From a virus: a DNA stretch of 57,457 nucleotides. This document shows, one piece after another, positions 1-6,286 of this stretch. The stretch is taken from IMG/VR virus record IMGVR_UViG_3300032224_000443, positions 1 to 57,457 of that record; one strand, written 5' to 3'. Positions within the stretch are counted from its first letter, which is position 1. Each line of letters opens with the position of its first letter. The notes beneath the pieces are model-generated. The model was not told the DNA's origin. It searched no databases and saw only the letters and a list, made by a program, of their open reading frames with translations. The translations under genes and the position numbers were made by a program.

Positions 1-339
1 CAGCAGTATCTTTACGAACATATTCTTAAAGGTGATCAGGGTGATGGTATTCCTAATATTCTTTCTGATGACGATACGTTTGTGACCGATAAACGTCAAA
101 AACCAATGACACAAAAAAAAATTGAATCATTTAAATCTGAAGGTATCTCACAAGAAATGCTTAAGCGTAATTTTGCACGCAATGAGATGCTTGTAGACTT
201 ATCAAAGGTACCTGATAACATTAGAAATGGCGTTATTAATAAATATAATGAAGAAAATGGTAAAGATAGAAGTAAATTGTTTAACTATTTTATTTCACAT
301 AATTTAAAACTTTTAATGGACAGTGTAGGTGATTTTTAA
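1..339 (+). CDS. rnh: RNase H / 5'-3' flap nuclease, C-terminal part (5' end outside window)
   Basis: The frame is open from the first base and ends at TAA 337-339, leaving 112 residues of a longer protein. The fragment begins shortly before GDQGDGIPNIL, the helix-three-turn-helix DNA-binding motif of the FEN/T4 RNase H family, followed by the family-typical DDTFV and KRQKPMT segment and a lysine-rich helical C-terminus. In T4-like phages this enzyme removes RNA primers and adjoining DNA from lagging-strand fragments behind gp32. The catalytic acidic residues lie in the missing N-terminal part. The next gene starts 1 nt after the stop. Family assignment rests on the motif and on marine T4-like homologues known to me. 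Confidence 0.82.
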   Translation, partial: QQYLYEHILKGDQGDGIPNILSDDDTFVTDKRQKPMTQKKIESFKSEGISQEMLKRNFARNEMLVDLSKVPDNIRNGVINKYNEENGKDRSKLFNYFISHNLKLLMDSVGDF

Positions 340-340
340 C

Positions 341-766
341 ATGTCAAATTTCGTTTTTAAAATGCAATCTGTATCTAAATTTTTAGAACAGGTTAATGAA
401 CTAAAGAAAAAAGAAGATAGAATTGCAGCATTACAAGCAAATGGTCATAATGCAATTAAAATTATTTTAAAATATATGTTTGATCCAAATATCAAATTTC
501 TTCTTCCGGAAGGTACTCCCCCTTTTAGAGCCAGTCAGTTTGACGAGCCAAAAGCTTTAATGCAAGAAGTTAGTAGATTTTATCTGTTTATTGAAGGTGG
601 CAATCCACATTTAAAGCCAATTCGACGAGAACAAATTTTTATTCAGATTTTAGAAAGAGTGAATGAAGATGATGCTAAATTACTTTTGGCTATGAAAGAT
701 AAAAAGAGCCCATACAAGGGTATAACCGCAGAAATTGTAAAGGCTGCATATCCGGAGTTGTTCTAA
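341..766 (+). CDS. DUF6433-type conserved T4-like phage protein
   Basis: A 141-residue protein starting at the ATG directly after the RNase H stop; an in-frame upstream ATT/ATG start would overlap RNase H and is less likely. The sequence is helical, with an early KKKEDR segment, a central GTPPFRAS stretch and a C-terminal ITAEIVKAAYPELF. This pattern matches a conserved protein of unknown function that accompanies RNase H in marine T4-like phages. The conserved end resembles a domain that could bind a replication protein, but that is only a guess. No catalytic motif or membrane segment is visible. Confidence 0.6.
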   Translation: MSNFVFKMQSVSKFLEQVNELKKKEDRIAALQANGHNAIKIILKYMFDPNIKFLLPEGTPPFRASQFDEPKALMQEVSRFYLFIEGGNPHLKPIRREQIFIQILERVNEDDAKLLLAMKDKKSPYKGITAEIVKAAYPELF

Positions 767-768
767 CA

Positions 769-957
769 ATGACTAAGACGTCTAAGTATCAAGATTTTGG
801 TATTAAAACTAAGAGCCGTAAAAAAACTTATATAGAAGAAGAAAATATATCTTTTAAAGAAGTAAAACGAGACAAATTTCAAAAACAATATCGTAATTAT
901 GACAATGCTCTTAGAGCTAAAAATTTAGATAGGTTGCTATCTTATGAGGATGATTGA
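769..957 (+). CDS. Small basic conserved hypothetical protein
   Basis: A 62-residue protein, strongly charged (many Lys, Arg, Glu), with the segment FGIKTKSRKKTY near the N-terminus and a C-terminal LDRLLSYEDD. It starts 2 nt after the preceding stop, and its own stop overlaps the next start in a TGATG junction, so it is translated as part of the operon. I do not recognise a function. Its size and charge would suit a small nucleic-acid- or replisome-binding protein; this is inference only. Confidence 0.6.
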   Translation: MTKTSKYQDFGIKTKSRKKTYIEEENISFKEVKRDKFQKQYRNYDNALRAKNLDRLLSYEDD

Positions 958-1148
958 TGGATAATTTTTTATTTGCAACAGGATATACATCAATAATTTT
1001 CTTTATATCTTATCTATATTGGGCTAGAGGAAGACAAAACGGTATCAATGAAACCGTAGCTGTTTTTAAGCGCTTTGAACCAGAAGCAATGTTTAGAATT
1101 AAACACAAATTAGAGGAACAATTAAATGTCTCAGATGTTGAGCAGTAA
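957..1148 (+). CDS. Small protein with one N-terminal membrane segment
   Basis: A 63-residue protein whose ATG overlaps the stop of the previous gene (TGATG); a TTG three bases upstream is possible but needless. Residues about 4-22 form one hydrophobic helix (FATGYTSIIFFISYLYWARG) followed by Arg/Lys, so it should lie in the inner membrane with the C-terminal part in the cytoplasm. The rest is charged and helical. Similar one-helix proteins are common between early genes of T4-like phages; function unknown. Its last bases overlap the next frame. Confidence 0.55.
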   Translation: MDNFLFATGYTSIIFFISYLYWARGRQNGINETVAVFKRFEPEAMFRIKHKLEEQLNVSDVEQ

Positions 1149-1317
1149 TAATACAGATACAGTTAATATTATTGATGAGTATTATAATCCAAGAAATATT
1201 AGTGAAAAAGCATATCTTCAAGATTTAGTTGAAGAAGAAATGCGTTCTAAAGGCCTTGATCCACTAAATACGAATGATGTCCAAAAGTATTGGGCCTCAA
1301 AAGGTGTTAAGTCTTAA
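1126..1317 (+). CDS. Small conserved hypothetical protein
   Basis: A 63-residue acidic protein whose frame overlaps the previous gene by 23 nt; an internal ATG at 1135 would shorten the overlap. It carries NIIDEYYNPRN, then a helical acidic centre, then LNTNDVQKYWASKGVKS, giving the look of a short adaptor. No known domain is evident. Its stop overlaps the next ATG (TAATG), which supports it as a translated operon member. Function unknown. Confidence 0.55.
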   Translation: MSQMLSSNNTDTVNIIDEYYNPRNISEKAYLQDLVEEEMRSKGLDPLNTNDVQKYWASKGVKS

Positions 1318-1553
1318 TGGCAACTTATACGTTCTATAATACTAAGACAGAAGAATATTCAGACATTAGCATGGCAATGTCTGAATTAGACACCTTTAAA
1401 GAAAACAATAAACATCTCAATCAAATTCCTTCTATGACTGCTATAGCAGACCCAACCAGATTAGGCCTCAGAAAGCCCGATGCTGGTTTTCGTGATGTTC
1501 TTAAACGTGTGAAAAAAGCTAGTGGGAGGGGTAATAAAATTAACACTTGGTAA
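1317..1553 (+). CDS. FmdB-like small regulatory protein of T4-like phages
   Basis: A 78-residue protein beginning MATYTFYNTKT and ending GFRDVLKRVKKASGRGNKI. The start (a short beta strand pair) and the C-terminal FRDVL-basic-INT pattern match the small proteins annotated as FmdB-like in T4-like cyanophages. True FmdB proteins carry a CxxC zinc ribbon; no cysteine is present here, so only the outer fold is kept and the regulatory role is doubtful. It overlaps the preceding stop by one base and is followed by the PhoH-like gene. Confidence 0.55.
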   Translation: MATYTFYNTKTEEYSDISMAMSELDTFKENNKHLNQIPSMTAIADPTRLGLRKPDAGFRDVLKRVKKASGRGNKINTW

Positions 1554-1569
1554 CTTAAAAAGGAAACCC

Positions 1570-2361
1570 ATGGAAAAGACATCTCGTTCAGAAAAAAGAC
1601 AAAACAGACAACAAAAAAGAAACGAGCAACAACAAGTAAAAAATAATATATTACTTAAAAATATTGGTCCTAAAACAAAAAATCAGGAGACTGTATTTCG
1701 AGACTTTTCCAACGGTAAACATTTACTAGTACACGGGCTTCCTGGAACTGGTAAATCATTTATTTCATTATACCTTGCATTAGCAGAGATAGAACAGTAT
1801 AAAGAATATAAAAACGTCACAATTATCAGATCCACAGTACCATCTAGAGATATGGGATTTCTTCCTGGATCAATTAAAGAAAAATCAAAAATATACGAAG
1901 CACCATATCAAGCAATATGCGCAGAATTATATGGCAGAGGCGATGCTTACGAATTGCTTAAATCAAAGAACATTATAGATTTTCAAACATCTTCTTTTCT
2001 AAGAGGATTGACATTGGACCATACAATTATTATAGTGGATGAATGTCAGAATATGACATACTCAGAACTATGTACTATTATCACAAGAGCAGGTAATAAT
2101 GCCAAAATTATTTTCTGTGGTGATTATAGACAAACAGATTTAAAATACGATGACGAAAAAGTTGGTATATTTCATTTTATGAATATTTTAAATAAAATGA
2201 CAAAATATTTTTCTTGTATTGAATTTGATGAACAAGATATTGTTCGTTCTGGATTAGTTAAAGATTTTATTATTAAAAGATCACAATATGAAAACCCTAA
2301 ACAAAGAATTATGCCTGTGAATGCTGCAAACTTTACTCAAGAATCGAAAATCTTTCACTAA
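1570..2361 (+). CDS. phoH: PhoH-like P-loop ATPase
   Basis: A 263-residue protein. I place the start at ATG 1570, preceded by AAAAAGGAAA; an upstream GTG at 1522 would overlap the previous gene and add an unconserved stretch. A basic N-terminal tail (about 1-35) leads into the PhoH domain, with Walker A GLPGTGKS at about 56-63, Walker B IIIVDECQN at about 153-161, and a sensor-like IIFCGDYRQTDL. PhoH ATPases are widespread in marine phages and are linked, without firm proof, to phosphate stress and RNA metabolism. The end overlaps the nuclease gene by 41 nt, so the two are probably co-translated. Confidence 0.88.
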   Translation: MEKTSRSEKRQNRQQKRNEQQQVKNNILLKNIGPKTKNQETVFRDFSNGKHLLVHGLPGTGKSFISLYLALAEIEQYKEYKNVTIIRSTVPSRDMGFLPGSIKEKSKIYEAPYQAICAELYGRGDAYELLKSKNIIDFQTSSFLRGLTLDHTIIIVDECQNMTYSELCTIITRAGNNAKIIFCGDYRQTDLKYDDEKVGIFHFMNILNKMTKYFSCIEFDEQDIVRSGLVKDFIIKRSQYENPKQRIMPVNAANFTQESKIFH

Positions 2362-3016
2362 ATTAAATTTAACTTTGGATGATACCTTAGAACAAGTTAA
2401 TACAGATTCCGGCAGGTATTATAAAACTCCTGCCGGAGCTCTTTATCCTTCTGTTACTACTGTAACAGGACTTATGGGTCTGGAAGGTATTAAAGCATGG
2501 AGAAAGAAAGTTGGAGATGAAGAAGCTAATCGAATTAGCAGCAAAGCAGCAAGCAGAGGTACTCGAATACATCAACTCTGCGAAGATTATCTTAACAATG
2601 CTGACATTGATATCTCTAAATACGATTATAACGATGCGTTGAATTTTGAAGTATTCAAACCGCTATTAGATAATAATTTAGATAACATACATCTTCAAGA
2701 AACAAGAATGTATTCTGATTATCTAAAGATGGCAGGCACTGTAGATTGTGTTGCTGAATGGAAAGGTAAACTTGCCATCGTTGATTTTAAAACTGCGCGT
2801 AAAGCTAAAAACAGAGAATATATTACAAATTATTTTTGTCAAGCATCAGCCTATGCTATTATGTACGAAGAGCTTTTTAAAATTCCAGTAAGTAGAATTG
2901 TTATTCTTATTTCTGTCGATAACGACGAACCCCAAGTATTTGAAGATAGACGAGATTATTATGTACCTGAATTGCTTAAAGTTCGTGAACAATATAGACA
3001 GCAATATGGAATATAA
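2321..3016 (+). CDS. PD-(D/E)XK nuclease (RecB/Cas4-like exonuclease)
   Basis: A 231-residue protein starting inside the end of phoH. It has the layout of the PD-(D/E)XK exonucleases found in marine T4-like phages: an N-terminal part with YPSVTTVTG, a basic helix with RGTRIHQLCEDYL, then GTVDCVAEW (Asp about 141), IVDFKTAR (motif DFK about 155-157) and the QASAYAIMYEE helix (about 174-183) with the conserved Gln and Tyr. These give the metal-binding Asp-Asp-Lys set. It probably acts in phage recombination or host DNA breakdown. No iron-sulphur cysteine cluster is visible, so it is RecB-C-terminal-like rather than Cas4 proper. Confidence 0.78.
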   Translation: MLQTLLKNRKSFTKLNLTLDDTLEQVNTDSGRYYKTPAGALYPSVTTVTGLMGLEGIKAWRKKVGDEEANRISSKAASRGTRIHQLCEDYLNNADIDISKYDYNDALNFEVFKPLLDNNLDNIHLQETRMYSDYLKMAGTVDCVAEWKGKLAIVDFKTARKAKNREYITNYFCQASAYAIMYEELFKIPVSRIVILISVDNDEPQVFEDRRDYYVPELLKVREQYRQQYGI

Positions 3017-3018
3017 TT

Positions 3019-3744
3019 TTGCAATCTAATAATGAAATAATAGCTTATTATATGAATACTGAAGCTTCTCTTATATTAGATAGGGGAAGATTTGAACGAG
3101 AATGGATGGAAGAATCTAAAGCATACAGATGCCTTCCTTTAAGTATTGCTAATCAACACGGATGGGCATTTTATTTAAAAGATGATATACAAGTATCGTG
3201 GGATGGTACAAATAATTTTGATGGTGTAAGAATACATAAAAATTATGGTAATATTGCTAAAAGTATATTTGGTAAAGGTATAATAACATTTAGCATCGAT
3301 TGTATAATCAGAACTCCTCCTAACTATAACATCTATATTACTGGAGCTCCTAATTTTGTTAAACCTGGAGCGCATCCATTATCTGGTGTGTATGAGGCAG
3401 ATTGGGCACCATATACGTTTACAATGAATTGGCAGTTAACAGATGGTTATAGAGTAATTAATTTTAATAAAAACGATCCTATATGTTTCTTTTTTCCAGT
3501 ATTAAGAAATACTGTAGAGGATATGATAATCATTAAAAAACGCATTGATACTAATCCTGAATTATTAAAACAATATAATCAATTTTCAAATAGCAGATCT
3601 AAATTTATAGAAGATAAAATAAAGACGCCCACCTCAGATTGGCAAAAACATTATTTTAAAGGACAATATCCTGATGGATCAAAATGTCCGTTTAATCATC
3701 AAACCAAATTAAATATCAAAACAATAAATGAAAATAATAGTTGA
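3019..3744 (+). CDS. DUF6065 family protein
   Basis: A protein of 241 residues if it starts at TTG 3019, or 230 residues from ATG 3052. I prefer the TTG because the residues EIIAYYM before the ATG fit the start of the DUF6065 family. Family marks are R-E-W-M-E near residue 26, CLPLSIANQHGW, the WDG motif, a central ITGAPNFVKPGAHPLSGVYE and a C-terminal WQKHYFKG. Function is unknown. Homologues are found in marine phages and bacteria and look like soluble beta-rich proteins. It ends just where the promoter before the tmRNA begins. Confidence 0.65.
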   Translation: MQSNNEIIAYYMNTEASLILDRGRFEREWMEESKAYRCLPLSIANQHGWAFYLKDDIQVSWDGTNNFDGVRIHKNYGNIAKSIFGKGIITFSIDCIIRTPPNYNIYITGAPNFVKPGAHPLSGVYEADWAPYTFTMNWQLTDGYRVINFNKNDPICFFFPVLRNTVEDMIIIKKRIDTNPELLKQYNQFSNSRSKFIEDKIKTPTSDWQKHYFKGQYPDGSKCPFNHQTKLNIKTINENNS

Positions 3745-3771
3745 CATTTATAATATAAAATGTTATAAATA
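3741..3771 (+). promoter_or_regulatory. Promoter before the tmRNA gene: sigma-70-like plus T4-late-like
   Basis: TTGACA at 3741-3746, a 17-nt spacer, then TATAAA at 3764-3769, a near-perfect sigma-70 promoter. The -10 region is also part of TATAAATA (3764-3771), the T4 late promoter consensus. The expected start, about 3777-3780, lies just before the tmRNA acceptor piece. The -35 box overlaps the stop of the preceding gene. Confidence 0.7.
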
Positions 3772-3843
3772 TAATACTGATGTTGTTGACATCTAGTAGA
3801 ATAGACATTCTGGACGCGGGGGCAGTACCCGCCGCCTCCACCA

Positions 3844-3929
3844 TGGATACATCGGATAGAACCGCTGAGTCGTTTCGAACTACTGGAGCTACTTTATGTA
3901 GGGTGTCGTAAGGACGGTGTATCTTTGAT
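3844..3929 (+). other. Intervening segment of the permuted tmRNA
   Basis: 86 nt between the encoded CCA end and the GGGGGCG start of the coding piece. In two-piece tmRNAs this segment is cut out by RNase P and other processing enzymes, leaving two RNAs joined only by base pairing. No reading frame or tRNA is visible in it. Confidence 0.75.
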
Positions 3930-3993
3930 GGGGGCGAAATAGGATCGACAGGTGTAGTAAAGACAAGATCGAGACTGAAGTAAACTCGTAAAT

Positions 3994-4038
3994 GTAAACG
4001 ACAACAATGCATATGGTGCTTACGCTCTAGCAGCTTGA
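3994..4038 (+). other. tmRNA tag-peptide reading frame
   Basis: The frame reads GTA then codons for NDNNAYGAYALAA and TGA 4036-4038. The NDN start and the ALAA end are hallmarks of ssrA degradation tags; the final LAA is recognised by ClpXP and the NDN part by SspB-like adaptors. The resume codon appears to be GTA (Val), though the exact resume position was judged by eye. The stop codon sits in a helix, as in known tmRNAs. Confidence 0.85.
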
Positions 4039-4137
4039 GTCACATGAGCTTCGGAGAGTGTGCTTGGAAACAGAAACACTCTTCACTATATTATGTAGAA
4101 TGGAATGTATAATTTATATAATTTGATAGGAGATAAC

Positions 4138-4500
4138 ATGGCTTTAATATTAAAAGGCCCTTCATCTACAGCACAAACAACTGATGAAGGTTCAGAAAAA
4201 ATTGAAACTTCTGTTCCACAACAACCAGAAGTAAAAGAAGCAAAAATAGGAATGGTCGGTAAGATTCTTGGTAGAAAAGAAGCTGTTAACCATCCTTCTC
4301 ATTATGGTGGTAAGGATAATCCTTACGAGGCAATCAAAGTTATAAGAGCATGGGAACTCAGTTTCTCATTAGGCAATACAATAAAGTATATTGCACGTGC
4401 TGGTAAGAAAGATCCTTCTAAGAGAATTGAAGATCTTCATAAAGCAATGTGGTATTTACAAGAAGAAATTAGTAACGAATACGAAAAAACTAACAAATGA
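4138..4500 (+). CDS. DUF3310 protein
   Basis: A 120-residue protein from ATG 4138, chosen because GATAGGAG lies directly before it; an earlier ATG at 4105 falls next to the tmRNA and lacks a binding site. Residues 1-48 are a low-complexity Pro/Glu-rich leader. Residues about 50-115 form the DUF3310 domain, with NHPSHYGG, ELSFSLGNTIKYIARAGKK and EDLHKAMWYLQEEI. DUF3310 is the domain seen in T7 gp1.7-like nucleotide kinases and in many phage proteins; alone it has no firm function. The stop overlaps the gp33 start (ATGA). Confidence 0.78.
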   Translation: MALILKGPSSTAQTTDEGSEKIETSVPQQPEVKEAKIGMVGKILGRKEAVNHPSHYGGKDNPYEAIKVIRAWELSFSLGNTIKYIARAGKKDPSKRIEDLHKAMWYLQEEISNEYEKTNK

Positions 4501-4730
4501 ATTTAAAAAATATCAAAACTTCATCTGATTTTGCAAAAGAGATCTCTCAATTAGTAACAGATAAAGATATAAGTTTTTTTGATGCAGTAATACATTATTG
4601 CGAAATTAATAATCTAGAAGTAGAAACGGTTGCTTCTATGATTAAACAAAGCACAATATTGAAATCTAAAATACAATATGAAGCTGAAGAACTTAATCTT
4701 ATGAGAAAGACAGCGCGACTACCAATATGA
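4497..4730 (+). CDS. gp33: gp33-like late transcription co-activator
   Basis: A 77-residue protein with DAVIHYCEINNLEVETVASMI in the centre and EAEELNLMRKTARLPI at the end, matching the short gp33 of marine T4-like phages. In T4, gp33 bridges the late sigma factor gp55, the RNA polymerase beta flap and the sliding clamp. Position supports the call: gp33, gp59 and gp32 follow each other as in T4. It overlaps its neighbours by 4 nt on both sides. The TATAAATA elements in this window are the sites such a system would use. gp55 is not in the window. Confidence 0.75.
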   Translation: MNLKNIKTSSDFAKEISQLVTDKDISFFDAVIHYCEINNLEVETVASMIKQSTILKSKIQYEAEELNLMRKTARLPI

Positions 4731-5299
4731 AACCATTTGAAGCTTATCAACTTTATTCAGCTGTAAAGAATCACTTTACAACTGACTCTTATGATTATTT
4801 TAAATATAATGGTAAAGTAAACGCATCAGAACATACGTTTGAATCTCGTAAAGACAAATATATGTTTTACAAATTATCTAAGCATGAAGATCCTCTAACT
4901 TTTTTAGTTGCTAATTTTTCTGAAGGTAAAAAAGTATGGGTTGGAGATTTATTTGGAGCGGATAAAGAAATTCTTTACAATGATTATTTGCGTAGAAAAC
5001 AATCACTAACTTATATCTTTCAGTCTGATATTGATAATCTTTTGGAAGACTTTGATGCTAATTTCAAAGTAGAAGAAGGTGACTATCCTCATCTACTTAA
5101 ACTTCTTACTCGTAAAAAAATAACCAAAGAAACTTTCATTATAATTCAAGATTGTGTTCGTTTTTTTGGTTCTTGGAATAAGAAGATTACAGATCCAGTT
5201 CTATGGCCTTCTATAGCTATGAACTGCAAGAAATTTAGGCCTTTCATGGAATATGAAAAGACTAAATACTGCGACATGTTAAGAAAGAAATTTACTTGA
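4727..5299 (+). CDS. gp59: gp59-like DNA helicase loader
   Basis: A 190-residue protein, close to the 217 residues of T4 gp59. The N-terminal FEAYQLYSAVKNHFTTDSYDYFKYNGKV is characteristic (an HMG-like fork-binding domain), followed by KDKYMFYKLSK, FLVANF and a helical C-terminal half ending with aromatic and basic residues. gp59 loads the gp41 helicase onto forks covered with gp32; gp32 is the next gene. It overlaps gp33 by 4 nt. Confidence 0.85.
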   Translation: MKPFEAYQLYSAVKNHFTTDSYDYFKYNGKVNASEHTFESRKDKYMFYKLSKHEDPLTFLVANFSEGKKVWVGDLFGADKEILYNDYLRRKQSLTYIFQSDIDNLLEDFDANFKVEEGDYPHLLKLLTRKKITKETFIIIQDCVRFFGSWNKKITDPVLWPSIAMNCKKFRPFMEYEKTKYCDMLRKKFT

Positions 5300-5324
5300 C
5301 ATGTACTAAAACATACTATACACT
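5296..5324 (+). promoter_or_regulatory. Possible sigma-70-like promoter before gp32
   Basis: TTGACA at 5296-5301 overlaps the gp59 stop. At 17 nt spacing the -10 would be TACACT (4 of 6 matches), and TATACA at 5317-5322 is better in sequence but at 15 nt. gp32 is made in large amounts, so a promoter of its own is plausible. Not proven by sequence. Confidence 0.4.
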
Positions 5325-5331
5325 TAATAAT

Positions 5332-5345
5332 ACGATATACATCGT
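5332..5345 (+). promoter_or_regulatory. Short inverted repeat in the gp32 leader
   Basis: ACGAT-ATAC-ATCGT can form a 5-bp hairpin about 16 nt before the GGAGA ribosome binding site of gp32. T4 gp32 represses its own translation by binding an upstream structure and an unstructured leader; this could be an equivalent, but the repeat is short. Confidence 0.3.
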
Positions 5346-5372
5346 CATACAATCATACAACGGAGAATATAA

Positions 5373-6284
5373 ATGACTATTAATTTTGAAGCACTCAAGC
5401 AGAATCGTAAGTCTTCTTTCGATAAGCTAACTAGCGAACTTTCTAAACTCAGCCAGAATCCCAATCAGGAAGGTGGCAACAAAGACGACGACCGTTATTG
5501 GAAGCCAGACGTAGATAAGGCCGGTAATGGTTATGCAGTTATTCGTTTTCTTCCAGCCCCTACAGGAGAAGATGTTCCTTTCGCGCGTATCTGGGACCAT
5601 GGGTTTCAGGGTGCTGGCGGCTGGTACATTGAAAAGAGCCTAACAACTCTTGGCCAAGCAGATCCAGTTTCTGAATACAACTCCAAGTTGTGGAACTCTG
5701 GTATTGAAGCCAACAAGGCTATTGTACGCGCACAGAAGCGTCGTTTATCTTATTACTCAAATATTTTTGTTGTTAAAGATCCTACTCGTCCAGAAAACGA
5801 AGGCAAGGTATTCTTGTTCAAGTATGGTAAGAAGATCTTTGATAAACTTAATGATGCTATGCATCCACCTGCACAATTTGAAGAGAAGCCAATTAACCCA
5901 TTTGATCTCTGGGATGGTGCAAACTTTAAGTTGAAGATTCGTCAGGTAGATGGTTATCGTAATTATGATAAGTCAGAGTTTGATAAACCAGGTCCATTGT
6001 TTGCAGATGATGCAGATTTAGCAAAGAATATTACTAATATTCATTCTTTACAGGAACTTATTGATCCTAAGCATTTTAAGTCATATAATGAACTTAAGGC
6101 AAAGTTGGAAAAGGCTCTTGGATCTTCTACAACTACAGCATCTTCGCCAGTACAACATGAGGAAGAAGAAGCATTTCAGATTCCTCAGAAGTCAGCTCCA
6201 ATGAAGGAAGCTCCAGTAGCAGCTGCACCATGGGATGAGGATGATGACGATCTTAGCTTCTTTAAGAAGTTAGCTTCCGAATAA
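5373..6284 (+). CDS. gp32: gp32 single-stranded DNA-binding protein
   Basis: A 303-residue protein, as long as T4 gp32 (301). The N-terminal basic LKQNRKSSFDKL is the cooperativity region. The core has PFARIWDHGFQGAGGWYIE and the SEYNSKLWNSG segment, then KKIFDKL and the NPFDLWDGANFKLKI OB-fold strands. Residues about 265-303 form the Pro/acidic tail with DEDDDD, which in T4 docks gp59, gp43 and others. The T4 zinc ligands (three Cys) are absent, as in cyanophage gp32. The start has GGAGA at a good distance. The stop is 2 nt from the end of the opposite-strand tape measure gene. Confidence 0.92.
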   Translation: MTINFEALKQNRKSSFDKLTSELSKLSQNPNQEGGNKDDDRYWKPDVDKAGNGYAVIRFLPAPTGEDVPFARIWDHGFQGAGGWYIEKSLTTLGQADPVSEYNSKLWNSGIEANKAIVRAQKRRLSYYSNIFVVKDPTRPENEGKVFLFKYGKKIFDKLNDAMHPPAQFEEKPINPFDLWDGANFKLKIRQVDGYRNYDKSEFDKPGPLFADDADLAKNITNIHSLQELIDPKHFKSYNELKAKLEKALGSSTTTASSPVQHEEEEAFQIPQKSAPMKEAPVAAAPWDEDDDDLSFFKKLASE

Positions 6285-6286
6285 CG

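Larger units (their letters stand above)
3780..4090 (+). ncRNA. ssrA: Circularly permuted (two-piece) tmRNA
   Basis: tmRNA rescues stalled ribosomes and adds a degradation tag. Here the 3' acceptor part comes first: a T-arm-like hairpin GCGGG-(7)-CCCGC at about 3817-3833, then CGCCTCC, discriminator A3840 and encoded CCA 3841-3843. After an 86-nt intervening segment the 5' part starts at 3930 with GGGGGCG, which pairs with CGCCTCC over 7 bp, including the G3-U70 wobble that alanyl-tRNA synthetase reads. GAAATAGGATCGACAGG matches the conserved tmRNA 5' region. The tag frame follows (3994-4038), within a GCTC/GAGC helix, then a hairpin AGAGTGT/ACACTCT. The permuted order is that of alphaproteobacterial two-piece tmRNA. 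Ends are approximate. Confidence 0.92.

Noticed and set aside
3716-4012. Minus-strand reading frame of 98 codons across the tmRNA
   Set aside because: It is antisense to the tmRNA, has no good binding site, and the RNA structure explains the sequence.
3780-4090. tmRNA region as a mere prophage attachment-site remnant
   Set aside because: Both pieces, the CCA end, the acceptor pairing, the tag frame and a promoter are present, and no integrase is seen; a functional gene is the simpler reading.
4064-4092. TTGGAA-17-TATATT promoter-like match before the DUF3310 gene
   Set aside because: It falls in the hairpin end of the tmRNA coding piece and in AT-rich sequence, so chance is likely; not listed as a feature.
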